From Armigeres subalbatus (Eukaryota; Arthropoda; Insecta; Diptera; Culicidae): a DNA stretch of 64,000 nt. The stretch lies in assembly GCF_024139115.2 (NCBI RefSeq), contig NC_085141.1, forward strand, positions 427,942,338 to 428,006,337, written 5' to 3'. Numbering within the stretch: the first letter of the stretch is position 1; each line of letters opens with the position of its first letter. The position numbers were made by a program, and so were the translations under genes. The notes beneath the pieces were generated by a model that searched no databases, was not told the DNA's origin, and was given only the letters and a program-made list of their open reading frames with translations. This document shows positions 14,044 to 24,293 of this stretch, piece after piece.

Positions 14044-14320
14044 CTACCGTGGACCCCCGATAATTTGAACGGTACCTCATTTAAATTAACGGGGTTCATT
14101 TTTAATTTGAATTTCTGGTTACTCTATGAGCATCAGAAAAACTGGTTTCTGGCTGCTCTCTTTGCTGGTTTGTTTTGATTCTGCGTTCCATTTTTCTTTT
14201 CTCGATTCCACGTGCTAAATGACGTTTGAACCTTTTTTAATTTGAACCATGTTCAAACCAACGGGGTTCAAATTAAAAAGTGTTCAGATTAAAAACGGTC
14301 ATATTATCGGGGGTCCACGG
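14044..14320. mobile_element. MITE, 277 bp, TA target, 18-bp perfect TIR
   Basis: The element starts ccgtggacccccgataat and ends with its exact inverse, attatcgggggtccacgg. TA dinucleotides flank both sides (14042-14043 and 14321-14322). Inner sequence rich in ttcaaattaaa motifs is also partly inverted. The features fit the Tc1/mariner superfamily of non-autonomous elements. Confidence 0.88.
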
Positions 14321-14365
14321 TATAGGAAAGCAATTTCCTATTATGGACCCCCCGGGGGTCTATTA

Positions 14366-14573
14366 TAGGGCGAATTCGGTTAGACTTTAAAATGTTAATT
14401 TCAACGAATAACGTCATGTATTTGGGTGTTTTATGTATGTATCGTAAAGAGGGGATGCAGAGCTTGTTTTTAGATATCAAGCAGAGTTAATATGTTGAAA
14501 ATTTCTACTCCTTATCACGGGAAGAGCAAAATTCCGCTACTAGGGGGTCCACTATTGGGCATTTTACCCTATA
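14366..14573. repeat. Inverted copy of block A of the composite
   Basis: Reading inward from 14573, this stretch matches 9769-9973 on the opposite strand. Shared parts include gggcattttaccct at the tip, the segment around agcaaaattccgctac, a ttgatatctaaaaacaagct-type block, and a gggcgaattc inner edge. The copies have diverged by scattered substitutions. Downstream, 14574-14770 is AT-rich with more ggggtcca-type motifs. Confidence 0.8.
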
Positions 14574-14771
14574 CCCCCTGGGGGTCCATAATGCCTATAG
14601 TTTCTGCCTATAGTCGACACTTCATTTGATTCTCATGTCCCGTTTCGAGACGTTCTTCTTCCCTATTATGGACCCCTTAAAATATTTCTATAATGGACAC
14701 CCTCGTGTTTATTTTTTATAGAATTTAGAAATCACCTAATTTAACATTCCATAGCATTTCCAATGCATGTA

Positions 14772-16018
14772 AGGTACACTGGGGGAAGTGGAAAAAGGGG
14801 GTAAGTGTAAAAATCGACTCGAAAAATTGGAATTGTACATACTTTACAGTTTTTATCACATCATAACATTATGCAAGAATATACTTTAATGCTCACACTA
14901 ACACTCTGTTGAAATTTGTATAATACATACACTAACACGATTAACGCTTGAACTGTAATTTAAGGTTTCGCGAAAAGTTGATTTTTGCATTCATAAAATC
15001 AATTCTTATTTGCACCAATTGTCCCTTTTTCAAGTGAATTTATATCACAGGTTATTATATTACAATACAATTAAACTAATCCCATTCAATTTGTAGTGGT
15101 TTGTACCATGAAAGCAAATACCCCTGGTATCAAACACTGCGGGGGAAGTGGATAATGCTCTAATAATGCACATTTTTTCTTCCCTCCATGGTTAATTTCG
15201 ATAGCTGTGAATCTTAATATGTTCCTTCTTTGTTATCATTGTGATTCCAGTGGTGATTGGACTAATATAAATGAGAAAATGCCTGATCAATCCACCTATC
15301 GGTATTGATGCCTTTTACATGTTTTACATATGAAAAAAATGTACAAAAAAGTTAAAAATAGCACCGATAGGTAAATATATTCTATAATTCACATTAATTT
15401 TTATTCATAACAAGGCGATACTTGTTGGATGCATTTTTTGCGAACAAATTGGTTAAGGACAAGTGCTTAAGAATAGCTGATAATTTTGAACGTGCTTTGC
15501 GCACACACATACATACAAATACGCACATACAGACATCATCTCAATTCGTTAAACTAAGTTGATTAGTTTATAACCCTGTAAGTCCCATTTTTCCTATAAA
15601 AAGTTCATCTTTGGGGCGAACATATAGATTTTACGTTCACTTAGTGTTCGAGAAGGCAAAACCAGCCCTCCCTAGCTATTACGAGAATTCCTTGAGTATC
15701 TATTCCGTTAAGGTAATGAAATCATTCCACAAAAGATACTATATTTTAGTTATATGTAACTATTCATCACTATTGAAGGTGAAGGTAACATGGGTTTTCC
15801 ACTTACCCCATCCCACTGGGTTAAGTGGAAAAACAACTCCTTATTTTTAAATATCTTTCCACAAATTTCAAGCGTCCAAAATGGTATGAATTACCGCACA
15901 GTTGGTGCACAGTTTGATAGCCCATTTTGATTGAACCCATTTAGATCATTTAAACTGGTTTTACACTAATTCAAATGTGCATTATCGATTTTTCCTTTTC
16001 CATTTCCCCAGTGTACCT
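14772..16018. mobile_element. TA-flanked element, 1247 bp, no transposase
   Basis: The termini are aggtacactgggggaagtgg and the inverse of aggtacactggggaaatgg, flanked by TA at 14770-14771 and 16019-16020. Removing the element restores the sequence gcatgtaatcaattcat, which matches block B on the left side of the composite (gcatgtaatcaaatcat inverted), so this is a directly readable insertion. Inside are further copies of the gggggaagtgga motif and, at 15284-15662, a dispersed repeat shared with 45368-45893. Confidence 0.82.
15284..15662 (+). repeat. Dispersed repeat, copy 1 (gatyaatccacct family)
   Basis: It starts gcctgatcaatccacctatc and ends near cgagaaggcaaaac. A second, longer copy at about 45368-45893 shares both ends, an acataca-type microsatellite, a cagacatca block and a gttgat..tataac block. 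The start motif also occurs at 26884. It may be a short non-autonomous element; the class is not determined. Confidence 0.65.
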
Positions 16019-16154
16019 TAATCAATTCATAGGACTGTAAGGTAGGTTCTCCCGATGGAATTTCATAGCAAAATGTTTACATTGTGCTGTAATAATACAA
16101 AATGACTAGAGGGTCCACTATTGGTTGGGGGTCCACTATTGGACACTTTACCCT

Positions 16155-17122
16155 AGGACTAGATTTAGTTTTATAGGTGAAAATTGATCAAAATAAAATT
16201 CTATAAAATTGTTGCCCAGGATACATACCAAGTTGTTTATTAGGATAAAATTTTAACCATGTTTATTTTGAGACGTATCTACGTTATTTAAGCCCCCAAA
16301 GTTTATAAATCATTGTGTTATGCATTTTTATTGATTCTATTGTTTCAGGTTGTAAAAATCAAATAGCCAATAGATAATTCCATACAATCACACCACCACA
16401 ATATCGAGCTGAAATCTATGCTAAAAGCCAAGAAGAACATTCATAATTATATGTGCCTGTACATTTTAATGGCCCCCATGGAGGATTTTGGAGAATCTCA
16501 CCATTATTACATGTAATCTTTTTACCTCTCTAATTGATTTTTCTTATAAAAAGACAAAACATTGGAAGAGACTTTGCAGTTAGGGTCTAGGGTCTAGGGA
16601 CACCTGGGACGTCTTACCATTTTTTTTGCATCGGGCGTGCAGAAGGTTAGATTATGGTGATTTAATTTAGACGATGGTAGAAAATCTGGAAATATATGAC
16701 ATGAATAATGCATAAAAAAGGGTTTCATGTGAGCGACTTTGTTTTTCCCGTCTAATTAGAAAATTCTAGCTTACGCTTGGTGCTTACCGACGTTATCAAG
16801 GCCTCATCTCATCAATTTGGGTTCTCTTAGAACTTCTTATCTGATTAGTTAAAAATTCCTATTTTCGCATCACGCCACTGCATAGATAGTATTACGCATA
16901 ACGAAAATGGTAACGTACAGAGATTAATTTATTGTTAAGTTTTCGTAACATTTTTTACCGCAATCCGGAGCTCCTGTCCTTTCATGCGTGTTCACTCTTC
17001 AGCACGGTTTCAGCTGCTCGGTCAATCTGAGGAGCATGGCATTTATTTCGGATTTTGGATTTTATTTTATTATATTTTTATGGCTGAGATCTATAATCAG
17101 TTTTCTCTCATTCTATGTGTAA
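16155..17122. other. Right flank of the composite, no gene
   Basis: This is the continuation of the old split repeat followed by AT-rich unique-looking sequence. A 188-codon frame beginning at 16984 runs through the hairpin MITE at 17124-17331, so it is not a conserved gene. Confidence 0.5.
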
Positions 17123-17123
17123 G

Positions 17124-17331
17124 GGGCGCCACACACGCTCCGATCAGAATTTATGTAATTAATTATTATTTATTAATTATTAATTACATACACTCTGGCT
17201 CCGACGTGTTGTACAACTTTGACTCCACCCCCAGGAATTTGGTTCGGTCCGACTTTACTCCGACTGAACCACATTTCCTGGGAGCGAGTCAAAGTTATAC
17301 AACAGGTCGGAGCGTGTGTGAGGCCTCTAAA
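17124..17331. mobile_element. Hairpin MITE, ~208 bp
   Basis: The outer ends ggcgccacacacgctccga and tcggagcgtgtgtgaggcct are inverted. An inner pair (gtacaactttgactc and gagtcaaagttatac) and a central attaatta-rich core are also palindromic, so most of the element can fold on itself. It has no coding capacity. Confidence 0.8.
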
Positions 17332-18007
17332 AGGTATCCGAGTATTACATTCTTAAGTAACTCGCCCAGCCGGAGCAGAAAGAAGACTATGACATGTATG
17401 AGTAACTCAAATGGTTTTCGGAACTACTACAGCAAATATGTAGTCCAAGACAAGCTGCTACTGTTTAGTATTGGCTTTCGAGCAACGTATATGCGTGGAA
17501 CTCACATTGAAGATTTAGCGGTGATGAAAGCAGCTGAAGTGAACAGATGAGAACGGAGTTGAAGGTGGGTTGCATTTCAGAGAAATCAGTAACATTTCGG
17601 AGATGCGGCAGTGCTTCGTGTACAAGAATCCATGGGTGAACAAATTGTTGCATTGTTCATGTAGAGAATAAGACAATCTGAAATAATAAAAAGATATTCA
17701 AAATACAAAATATTATTATATAAAGAAAATGCGAATTCAAACCAAAACAAAAAATGTTTGAAATGAAAAACATTCGACGGGCTTTCAAGGCAACTAGGAT
17801 TTTGCTATAAAATCTGTACACAGCATGTGTCAAAATAAATTGCCATAGTTGATCCGTGGCTATAATAAAAAGCTGGATTAACAAGCCCTGTTTGAATTCC
17901 ATGATTGCACTTTTGAGCATTGATAAAACAAATTTTATGAGGAAAGGGGCGCCACTTGTCATTTTTAAACCATTCTGAAACAAAACATGTCTGTTGAAGT
18001 ACATACC

Positions 18008-18085
18008 CAAGTAACCAAAAGTTCCTTTAAGAGTACGTTTTTCGCTTAATCAGCTTCACTGAGCTGATGGAACTTTGGTTACTTG
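18008..18085. mobile_element. Short 78-bp inverted-repeat element
   Basis: It runs from caagtaaccaaaagttcc to ggaactttggttacttg, with an inner gct(t)cactgagct palindrome. It lies within the split repeat; the second copy of that repeat (24.6-25.2 kb) carries a different insertion at about this point. Confidence 0.7.
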
Positions 18086-18124
18086 ATAAAAACCCGTTTT
18101 TTATCCCGGGAGCTCGTCGTTATT

Positions 18125-18312
18125 TCAAGATTTTTGTCAGTTTCTGATTGAGCATTTCTCGACACCAGTGTCGATGTTAGCTGCACGATATGTCCTGACG
18201 TCGATAATGTCGGAGAAGTGCAGTCTATCCATCAGAACGTGGTCGATACGGAAGGCTGTGTTGGAAGTAGGTAATGCGAATGGCCATATTCATGGAGGTG
18301 GCGAAATCATTT
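18125..18312 (-). mobile_element. Fragment of an RTE-like LINE endonuclease
   Basis: On the minus strand this translates to stretches such as DHVLMDRLHFSDIIDVRTY and RAANIDTGVEKC. These parallel DHVLIDGKFFSDITNVRTYR-type residues encoded at 62465-62540 in the RTE-like element at the right edge. It is short, in two frames, and certainly dead. Confidence 0.65.
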
Positions 18313-18329
18313 AGTTCAGGATGTCTACT

Positions 18330-20705
18330 ACCTGGAAAACCTGGAATTATCAGGGAATTCCTGACACAATCAGGGAAATTTCAATACCCGGCGATCATGA
18401 GTGAAATTTTCTCCAAAGATGAAAAAACCTTAAAAATATTTGAATAACTATACCAATCAAATCTATTGAAAACGTAGTGAGCGTTAATGAATCGTTGCTT
18501 CCGAAAATACGTTTTGCCATCTTATAAAAAATTGCTGGGGAATTTTCGAAGCTATTCTTGGTGATATTTAGGAATTTATTCGGGAAATTAATTAGGGATT
18601 GCTTTGTAAATTCTTTTGAGGATTCCTTCGGAATATATTAAAAAATACTAAATTAGTTAGGAGTTTTCAAAGCAATTCCTGGAGGACCTTCCGAAGGAAT
18701 TTTAGGAACCTGGAGGGATTTTCAAAAAAAAAAGTGTCGAGTGATTTGTGAAGGATTTTTGCTAAAGGAATTTTTGAAAGAATAGCCGAAGGATTCCCGA
18801 ATGGATTTTTCAAAGGAGTTTCTAGAGGTATTCTAAAGAATTCTTAAAAGCCAAATTACCGGAAAAACTTCTCCAGGTGTTTTCTAAAGTTTTCTTCAAG
18901 ATACTTATGAATGAGTTCCTAAAAAATCCCTAGGAATTTCAAAAAAATATCCGAAGCATTTTCCGAGGGTTTTTACAGTGGAGCAATAATAGAACGCTAG
19001 TGGCGCTGTAACCATTGAAATTATTCTGCCAAAATTTGCTTCAATCAGCTTCATAACCTATTCAGATTATGATAAGATTATTTATTATTATCGTAATAAA
19101 TATCGTGGTCAAGCGGAGAAAGAATATTGAATGTAGGTACAATCAGAAATAGACCAAACCTGTAATGACATACATACAAATCATTTTTCATATTTTCAAA
19201 GCTTATACTAAGCTAGAGTAAAAAAAGTAATCTACCTATACAAGATTAAATCGTTACACGGCGAGGATAAGGAGGTTATACTAATCGAGTACCGTGCAAA
19301 CTCAAACTTCGGACGCTTAAGCACTTTCTGATATACAATCATCCTGTTTACTCACATTTCAAATCACACCGTTTATATCACCATTGCAATCACTAAGTAT
19401 AGTATTCGTCTTTGAACTACATATTTAATATGTGCAAGATATTGCGAAGTATGTTTGCAATTTATGAAAATGTCCGGCTTCTGTTTGATTCAAACCTCGG
19501 ACACCCGCGGGTTTGGATTCATATTTCGGACACAAAGATTCAAACTTCGGACACCCGTTTACTCAGTACCGGGAAGAGTAATTGAAAACAATTTTCACTG
19601 CACAGATCAAACTGTCTTCTAATCATTTCGTCACATTGTTTTAACATGTCTTATTAGAATGTAATCATACTAAAACAAGCTAAAACTATTAGTCCTTCCG
19701 ATCCAGCTTGAAGAAATATTTCGATGAAATATTTCAGAAAATTTCCCATACGAATTGAAGCGTCCGAAGTTTGAGTGTGTCCGAAATTTGATTATCCACG
19801 GTATAAACTGCACGTAAACGAACGTGTGGTCAACCAGGAGAAACGCAGTTAGCATAGATTTTCCTCAGAGTGTATGGGGATGGCATCAGGTTGTTGATTA
19901 TCATGATATTATCTGAATAGGGTATGAAGTTATCTGAATAGGCTATAACTTGGCCGTTTGACACTTATAGTACCGGTACCTTGGCTGCTAGGTCCAAGCA
20001 AACTAGATGTTGGTCACAAACTAGAACAAACTAGATGTTGGTCACGCGAACAGGTATAAGGACGTTAGGCATGAGTACGTTAGGCATAAAGGATGTTAAG
20101 CATAAAATGCCCCAAAAACAGCCCACGACATAAAGAACGCCAAACCTCCTCATGCATCGTCATGAACCCAGCAATCTCATATTTTTGCATCAACACATTT
20201 CCTGAAGGAGTTTTCGTAAGAATCTTTAAAAAACAGCTGAAATAAAATTCAAAGAGAATTCTTAACCAAATTTCCAAAGAAATTCAAAAAAAAATTCAGT
20301 GGCATATATGAAGAAATCTGCAAAGAATTTTGTAAAGGTATTTCCGAGGGATTTCCACAAGACATTTTCGAACAAACACCTAAAGTAATTTAAAAAAAAT
20401 ATCGTACAGTAATCGCCAAATGCATCTCTAAAGGAATTTCCGAAACAATTCCTTGAGATGTTTTCTAAAGTTTTAGCAAAGAAATTTTCAAATTAAATCC
20501 TGGAGGAAGTGCTGAAGCAATTATTAAAATCCGGAGGATTTTCCGATGGAATCTATGGAGAAATTGTCAAAGGAATACCTGGAGGAATTTCCTATGTGAT
20601 TCCTGAAGGAATTTTCATTAAATGGCTGAAGCAATTTCTGGGTGAATTTGCGAAGGAATTCCTGGAGGAATTTCTTAATACAATCAAGCCATGTGGTGAA
20701 TTTTA
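18330..20705. repeat. Degenerate GGAATT-rich long repeat, copy 1
   Basis: The region is made largely of variants of ggaatttccgaaggaattcc, on both strands, with landmark blocks tatcagggaattcctgacac, agaacgctagtggcgctgta and gtttgacacttatag. The same landmarks appear in the same order at about 28500, 29890 and 30015, so this and 28470-30500 are two diverged copies of one unit of about 2.2 kb. A third, shorter tract of the same type is at 25400-26460. No protein is evident; open frames here reflect the simple composition. Confidence 0.75.
19292..19801. mobile_element. TA-flanked MITE, 510 bp
   Basis: The ends are ccgtgcaaactcaaacttcg and the inverse-related cgaaatttgattatccacgg. An inner inverted pair is ctcaaacttcggacgctt and aagcgtccgaagtttgag. 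TA flanks both ends (19290-19291 and 19802-19803). The motif tcggacac is repeated several times inside. It is inserted in the degenerate long repeat. Confidence 0.75.
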
Positions 20706-20764
20706 AATTCGCCACACGGTTTTTCTTTTCCTTTTATTAAAAGTTCAAATCTAACGTAATACCT

Positions 20765-20868
20765 GTCATAAGACGAGTTAATACAATCCCATTGAATTCC
20801 ACCACTTAAAGTTTAAAGTAAAATTAAGTGGTGGAATTCAATGGGCTTGTATTAACTCGTCTTATGAC
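20765..20868. repeat. Palindrome: two head-to-head copies of a dispersed repeat
   Basis: The stretch gtcataagacgagttaatac at 20765 is inverted at 20849-20868, with attccaccactta and taagtggtggaat facing each other around a short core. The same repeat family recurs singly at 24979-25127, 31206-31330 and 59086-59206, and as a scrap near 42495. Confidence 0.85.
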
Positions 20869-20899
20869 AAGTAAAGACATTCCACTAAAAAGCTCAAAA

Positions 20900-21654
20900 T
20901 AATTTTCTTATCTAACGTAATAATTTTCGTACATTGCTGAAATTAAAGTCGATTGTTTAGCATAAGTAAGCAAACGATCTAGGGATGTTTCATCCTCATG
21001 GGCGTTGAGGATATCTCAATTCGTGCTCTTGAAAAATCACTAGAAAAAGCACGTGGTTTCCAAGATGGCCGATTTTTGGCTTTGTTGTATAAGTAATTTA
21101 CAACATTGTTATGTGAAGCCACCAAAATATTCTTTAAAATAATATTTTTCGCAATAAAAAATAATCAATCAATTAATTAATTGAAAATTAATGTAAAACA
21201 CCTGGAAAAAACCTGAATAAATCAGCTAAACAAAACCCATCCCACCCCTTTGTTAACTTCTCCTGAGGATAGAGAATGTGTGTAGCAAATTTGGTTGAAA
21301 TCGGCCAAGTGGTTCAGAAGTAGTTAGCGAACATACATATATGTACATAGATTGGTTTTTATATATAGAAAGATAGAAGAAAACAAGAAACGAAAGAAGA
21401 AAGAAGAAGATAAAAAGAAGAAATATTGGTAGAAACTATTAATTGATAATTATTCAATATAAAGAATTACAATCATTGTACAATCACCGCAATTACTGTA
21501 CCTAATAAAATCCTTTGTTTTTATTCGTTTTGTGACCTACCCGGCGTTAGAGAGTGTCCTCTCCGTGATATGTAAAGTGTCCTCGACCTTGAATACATTC
21601 ACGCACCGTTACGTTACTGTGGTGTGTAGATGGTCCCTCTCTCAGCTAGTAAAA
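20900..21654. other. Repeat-derived, with a LINE-like 3' tail
   Basis: The stretch ending in ttggttgaaatcggccaagt ggttcag (about 21285-21365) and then tatatatagaaagatag looks like the 3' tail of a non-LTR retrotransposon; this is my impression rather than a match within the window. The rest is AT-rich and unassigned. Confidence 0.4.
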
Positions 21655-22135
21655 CCTGGGTGGTGCGGATAGAGCCGCTTTTCTGCTCTCAAGCAAGTAG
21701 AGGGATATTTTGAAATCAATCCCATAAGCAAAATTATTTTGCAGTTACTTGCCTGTCAAACATTTCCCGCTCTTCGAATTTCTCTTTCCATGCTGCATGA
21801 GGTCGCACAAATGCGCAAGACTCTACATGACTTTACGATGGTTCGCATACATTTCTGGCCCAATCAGCTGTTGAATCTCGTGAAATATCGTAACGAGTGC
21901 TTTTTAATTGCATTTCTTCTAATTTAACACTCGAAATATAATGTGAAAATATTTGTTACAAAGAATACAAAACTCAAACTAAGTTTATTTTTATTTTTTT
22001 CCCAAATAAAAACAATACTTCTCAATATAGGATCTGAATCGAACATAACCACAATCTTCAATGTTTGGCTCCGGCACAATAGAAAAGTTTGGCTTCAGTT
22101 TGACAACCAAATCGATTCTATTCGCATCACCCAGG
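21655..22135. mobile_element. CCTGGGTG MITE, copy 2 (481 bp, 5-bp TSD)
   Basis: The termini are cctgggtg and cacccagg, flanked by taaaa on both sides (21650-21654 and 22136-22140). It is nearly identical over its whole length to 10016-10494, with only scattered substitutions and one or two single-base indels, so the family moved recently. Confidence 0.88.
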
Positions 22136-22140
22136 TAAAA

Positions 22141-24293
22141 CTGTGTTTTCACATATGCAATATGCCGTGTTGTGATTTGGGCCATAAAAGAGCATGCGGA
22201 GACGTACACTCAGACGTTCATTTTGTTCGACTCTCGCTGCAGAGTATCACCGTCCACATGTCTGCGGTTCGTTTTCTGACCCGGGTCTGATAACACATGA
22301 TGCGACTATGGTGAAATCAGTATGGATCCATCGGATTTTCAGAGTGGTTCGAAGAAGATTTACTCTGATGTAATCAGAATTTACCTCTATTGGCAGTGGT
22401 CAAAGTTTATATGAATTCCAAAGTGTGTTTTACGGAAGAGACTTGTAAGCAGTGGTAATTATTTGACCGACCTTATAAATTGTGTCCTACAACGAAGTGC
22501 CAAAGGATATTCAGCTCCATTGGATATATTACATATTTCAAAGGGCTATTAGTCTATTGTCAAGTCATCCAATTACCTATATATCTCACAATGTTATTCT
22601 CATACTACAATAATTATTCGGAGAGGAATGAGTGGAAGACTAACACTACACAATGGTTCAAATCGCAAAGTTCTTGACAAAAATAGACTTACATCAAATG
22701 GATTTTTTTTAATACAAAAAGATCTGATCTGTAGAAACCCAAAAACACCTCCTGTTGGAATTACTCACATCCTCAAAAATTTCTTCGATTGGCGAATCTA
22801 ACAGCATGAAATATTCAAGTTGCGTTCTAAACATAATTAGATAAACAAATGATAATAAAATTTATATTAATACACACGCAAAATGCGACGAACTTATCTG
22901 TTATGAGATAAGTCACATATCGATTTTTACCGTAATTCTCGATTCCGACCATTGTGCAATGCAAGTGAGAAAAATAGGGAGAGCGAGAGTGGAAAAAAAC
23001 GGAAAAACAACCAGCAAAGAAAGATTGGATACTGAAATAGTACTTTAGTATCGAACATGCAAAGCAGGAGGATATTGTCGATGCTATTGCTAAGACCAAT
23101 CCGTCGTAGCCATCAGGCAGAGGAAGGTGTTGTATAATCGGTTTTCGGTGATGGTGTGGTGTGCTCCCAGAGGATAGAAGGAACAGTGTCCAGTGCCCCC
23201 GATGCGTGTATCGATTTTCCACCAAACGACCGGTCGTCTGCATTGTCAGACCGGAACTTCGAAAGTATTGAATTTGTAAATGAACGTTCGTACAAGTAGC
23301 TGAAGTAATTTGTTTTGTATTAATCATCTATCACCGCGTACCCTTCACCTCTTGCATATACAGAGCTCGTAATTCTAATCTCTGTGTTCAATCAATATTA
23401 TCAAAAGTATAACGCTAAATAAAACACAAGTAGTGTAGATAGCCGACTCGCGATTGTGTCATATAGCTGCAAGGCTTCAAAACTGGAGCATCTCAGCTAT
23501 TGATTATCATATAACCGTCTAAGCAATCGGAGATTATTCTGGTAATGATTCCTCCTTCCTCAACGAAGCTAGTCATAAAGTGAGAACGAGAAAGTAGGAA
23601 AGGTTCAATTGCATTTCCCGAGTTACATAACAGCTGATTGAGGCACAGCAGAAAATAACATTAAAACCATCCTGCGACCGTATCGGAAGTGGCCAGTAGG
23701 GGCTCACAAGAAGCAGAATACCAACGCGATTTAGGCCCATCGAAAAAAATTTAGTGCTCTAGACAAAAACTAGGATTGTAGTATGTGCGGACAAATTTCA
23801 CAGCAAAAGTGATACTGAAGGTAATTTTTTGGCAAAGTACTAAACCATGTGAAGTGACGAGTGGTTTTTCGAAAAGCGTGGTGGCAAAAAGAATCACGAG
23901 GCACGTGAGTTTCATACAGACATACGCGCGACCACGGTAGCGGTGGCGACAACGATTATGCAACGACGGCATAGACGGGAATGAAGCTTCTTTAAATAAG
24001 GAAATATTTGAGGATCGGGCTCGGTTAATTGTCCGTGTGTGTGCGAGCATTAGGGAAAATGAGTTGTTCAGACTAACTGGCAGATCAGAATTGTGTTTTC
24101 GTTGGTCGCACCCTTGAAGCGATTTTTCTGTTCAGAGTGAATTTCTTGCTCGGCTTGGGCAGGTTTAAGTTCAATCGCAGGCAACACGCTGAGGAAAAGA
24201 ATTATCATCGGAAAGACTGGCAGAGCATCGAGTTCATTGCATAGTCGGTGATCCAGTTGTGCCAACGGAAACCGGTACAGTTATCACCACCCA
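22141..24293. promoter_or_regulatory. Upstream region of the 20-kb gene, no recognised exon
   Basis: The sequence is comparatively free of known repeats. Open frames on either strand (up to 166 codons) show no family character. The promoter and 5' UTR of the gene starting at 24294 should be here, most likely within the last few hundred bases, but no element could be fixed. Confidence 0.35.

Larger units (their letters stand above)
9769..16154. mobile_element. Nested DNA-transposon composite, gggtaaantgccc ends
   Basis: The outer left end reads agggtgaaatgcccaatagt and the outer right end reads the inverse, cactattggacactttaccct. Inside lie two interleaved pairs of inverted repeats. Block A is 9769-9973, inverted at about 14366-14573. 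Block B starts at 9975, continues after a MITE at about 10495-10592, and is inverted at about 16020-16154. The interior carries a 479-bp MITE, a gypsy fragment, a 277-bp TA-flanked MITE and a 1247-bp TA-flanked element. No transposase gene is visible, so it was probably mobilised in trans. The flanks belong to one split repeat, which supports these outer boundaries. Confidence 0.7.
9731..18160. repeat. Old dispersed repeat split by a 6.4-kb insertion
   Basis: Sequence at about 9731-9768 (gggttgttacgactacg, then tttacataacgattt) and from 16155 (gatttagttttataggtgaa, then ataaaattct) matches successive parts of a second copy at about 24577-25210. Further matches are at 17880-18000 (the region around atgaggaaaggggcgccac) and 18092-18160 (gttttttatcccggg). 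The order is the same in both copies. This copy is therefore interrupted by everything between 9769 and 16154, plus the smaller insertions at 17.1 and 18.0 kb. The function and class of this old repeat are unknown. Confidence 0.75.

Noticed and set aside
16984..17550. 188-codon open frame on the + strand
   Set aside because: It runs straight through the hairpin MITE at 17124-17331, so the frame is fortuitous.
22827..23327. 166-codon open frame on the minus strand
   Set aside because: No recognisable family, and the frame depends on a non-standard context; no splice or repeat support.
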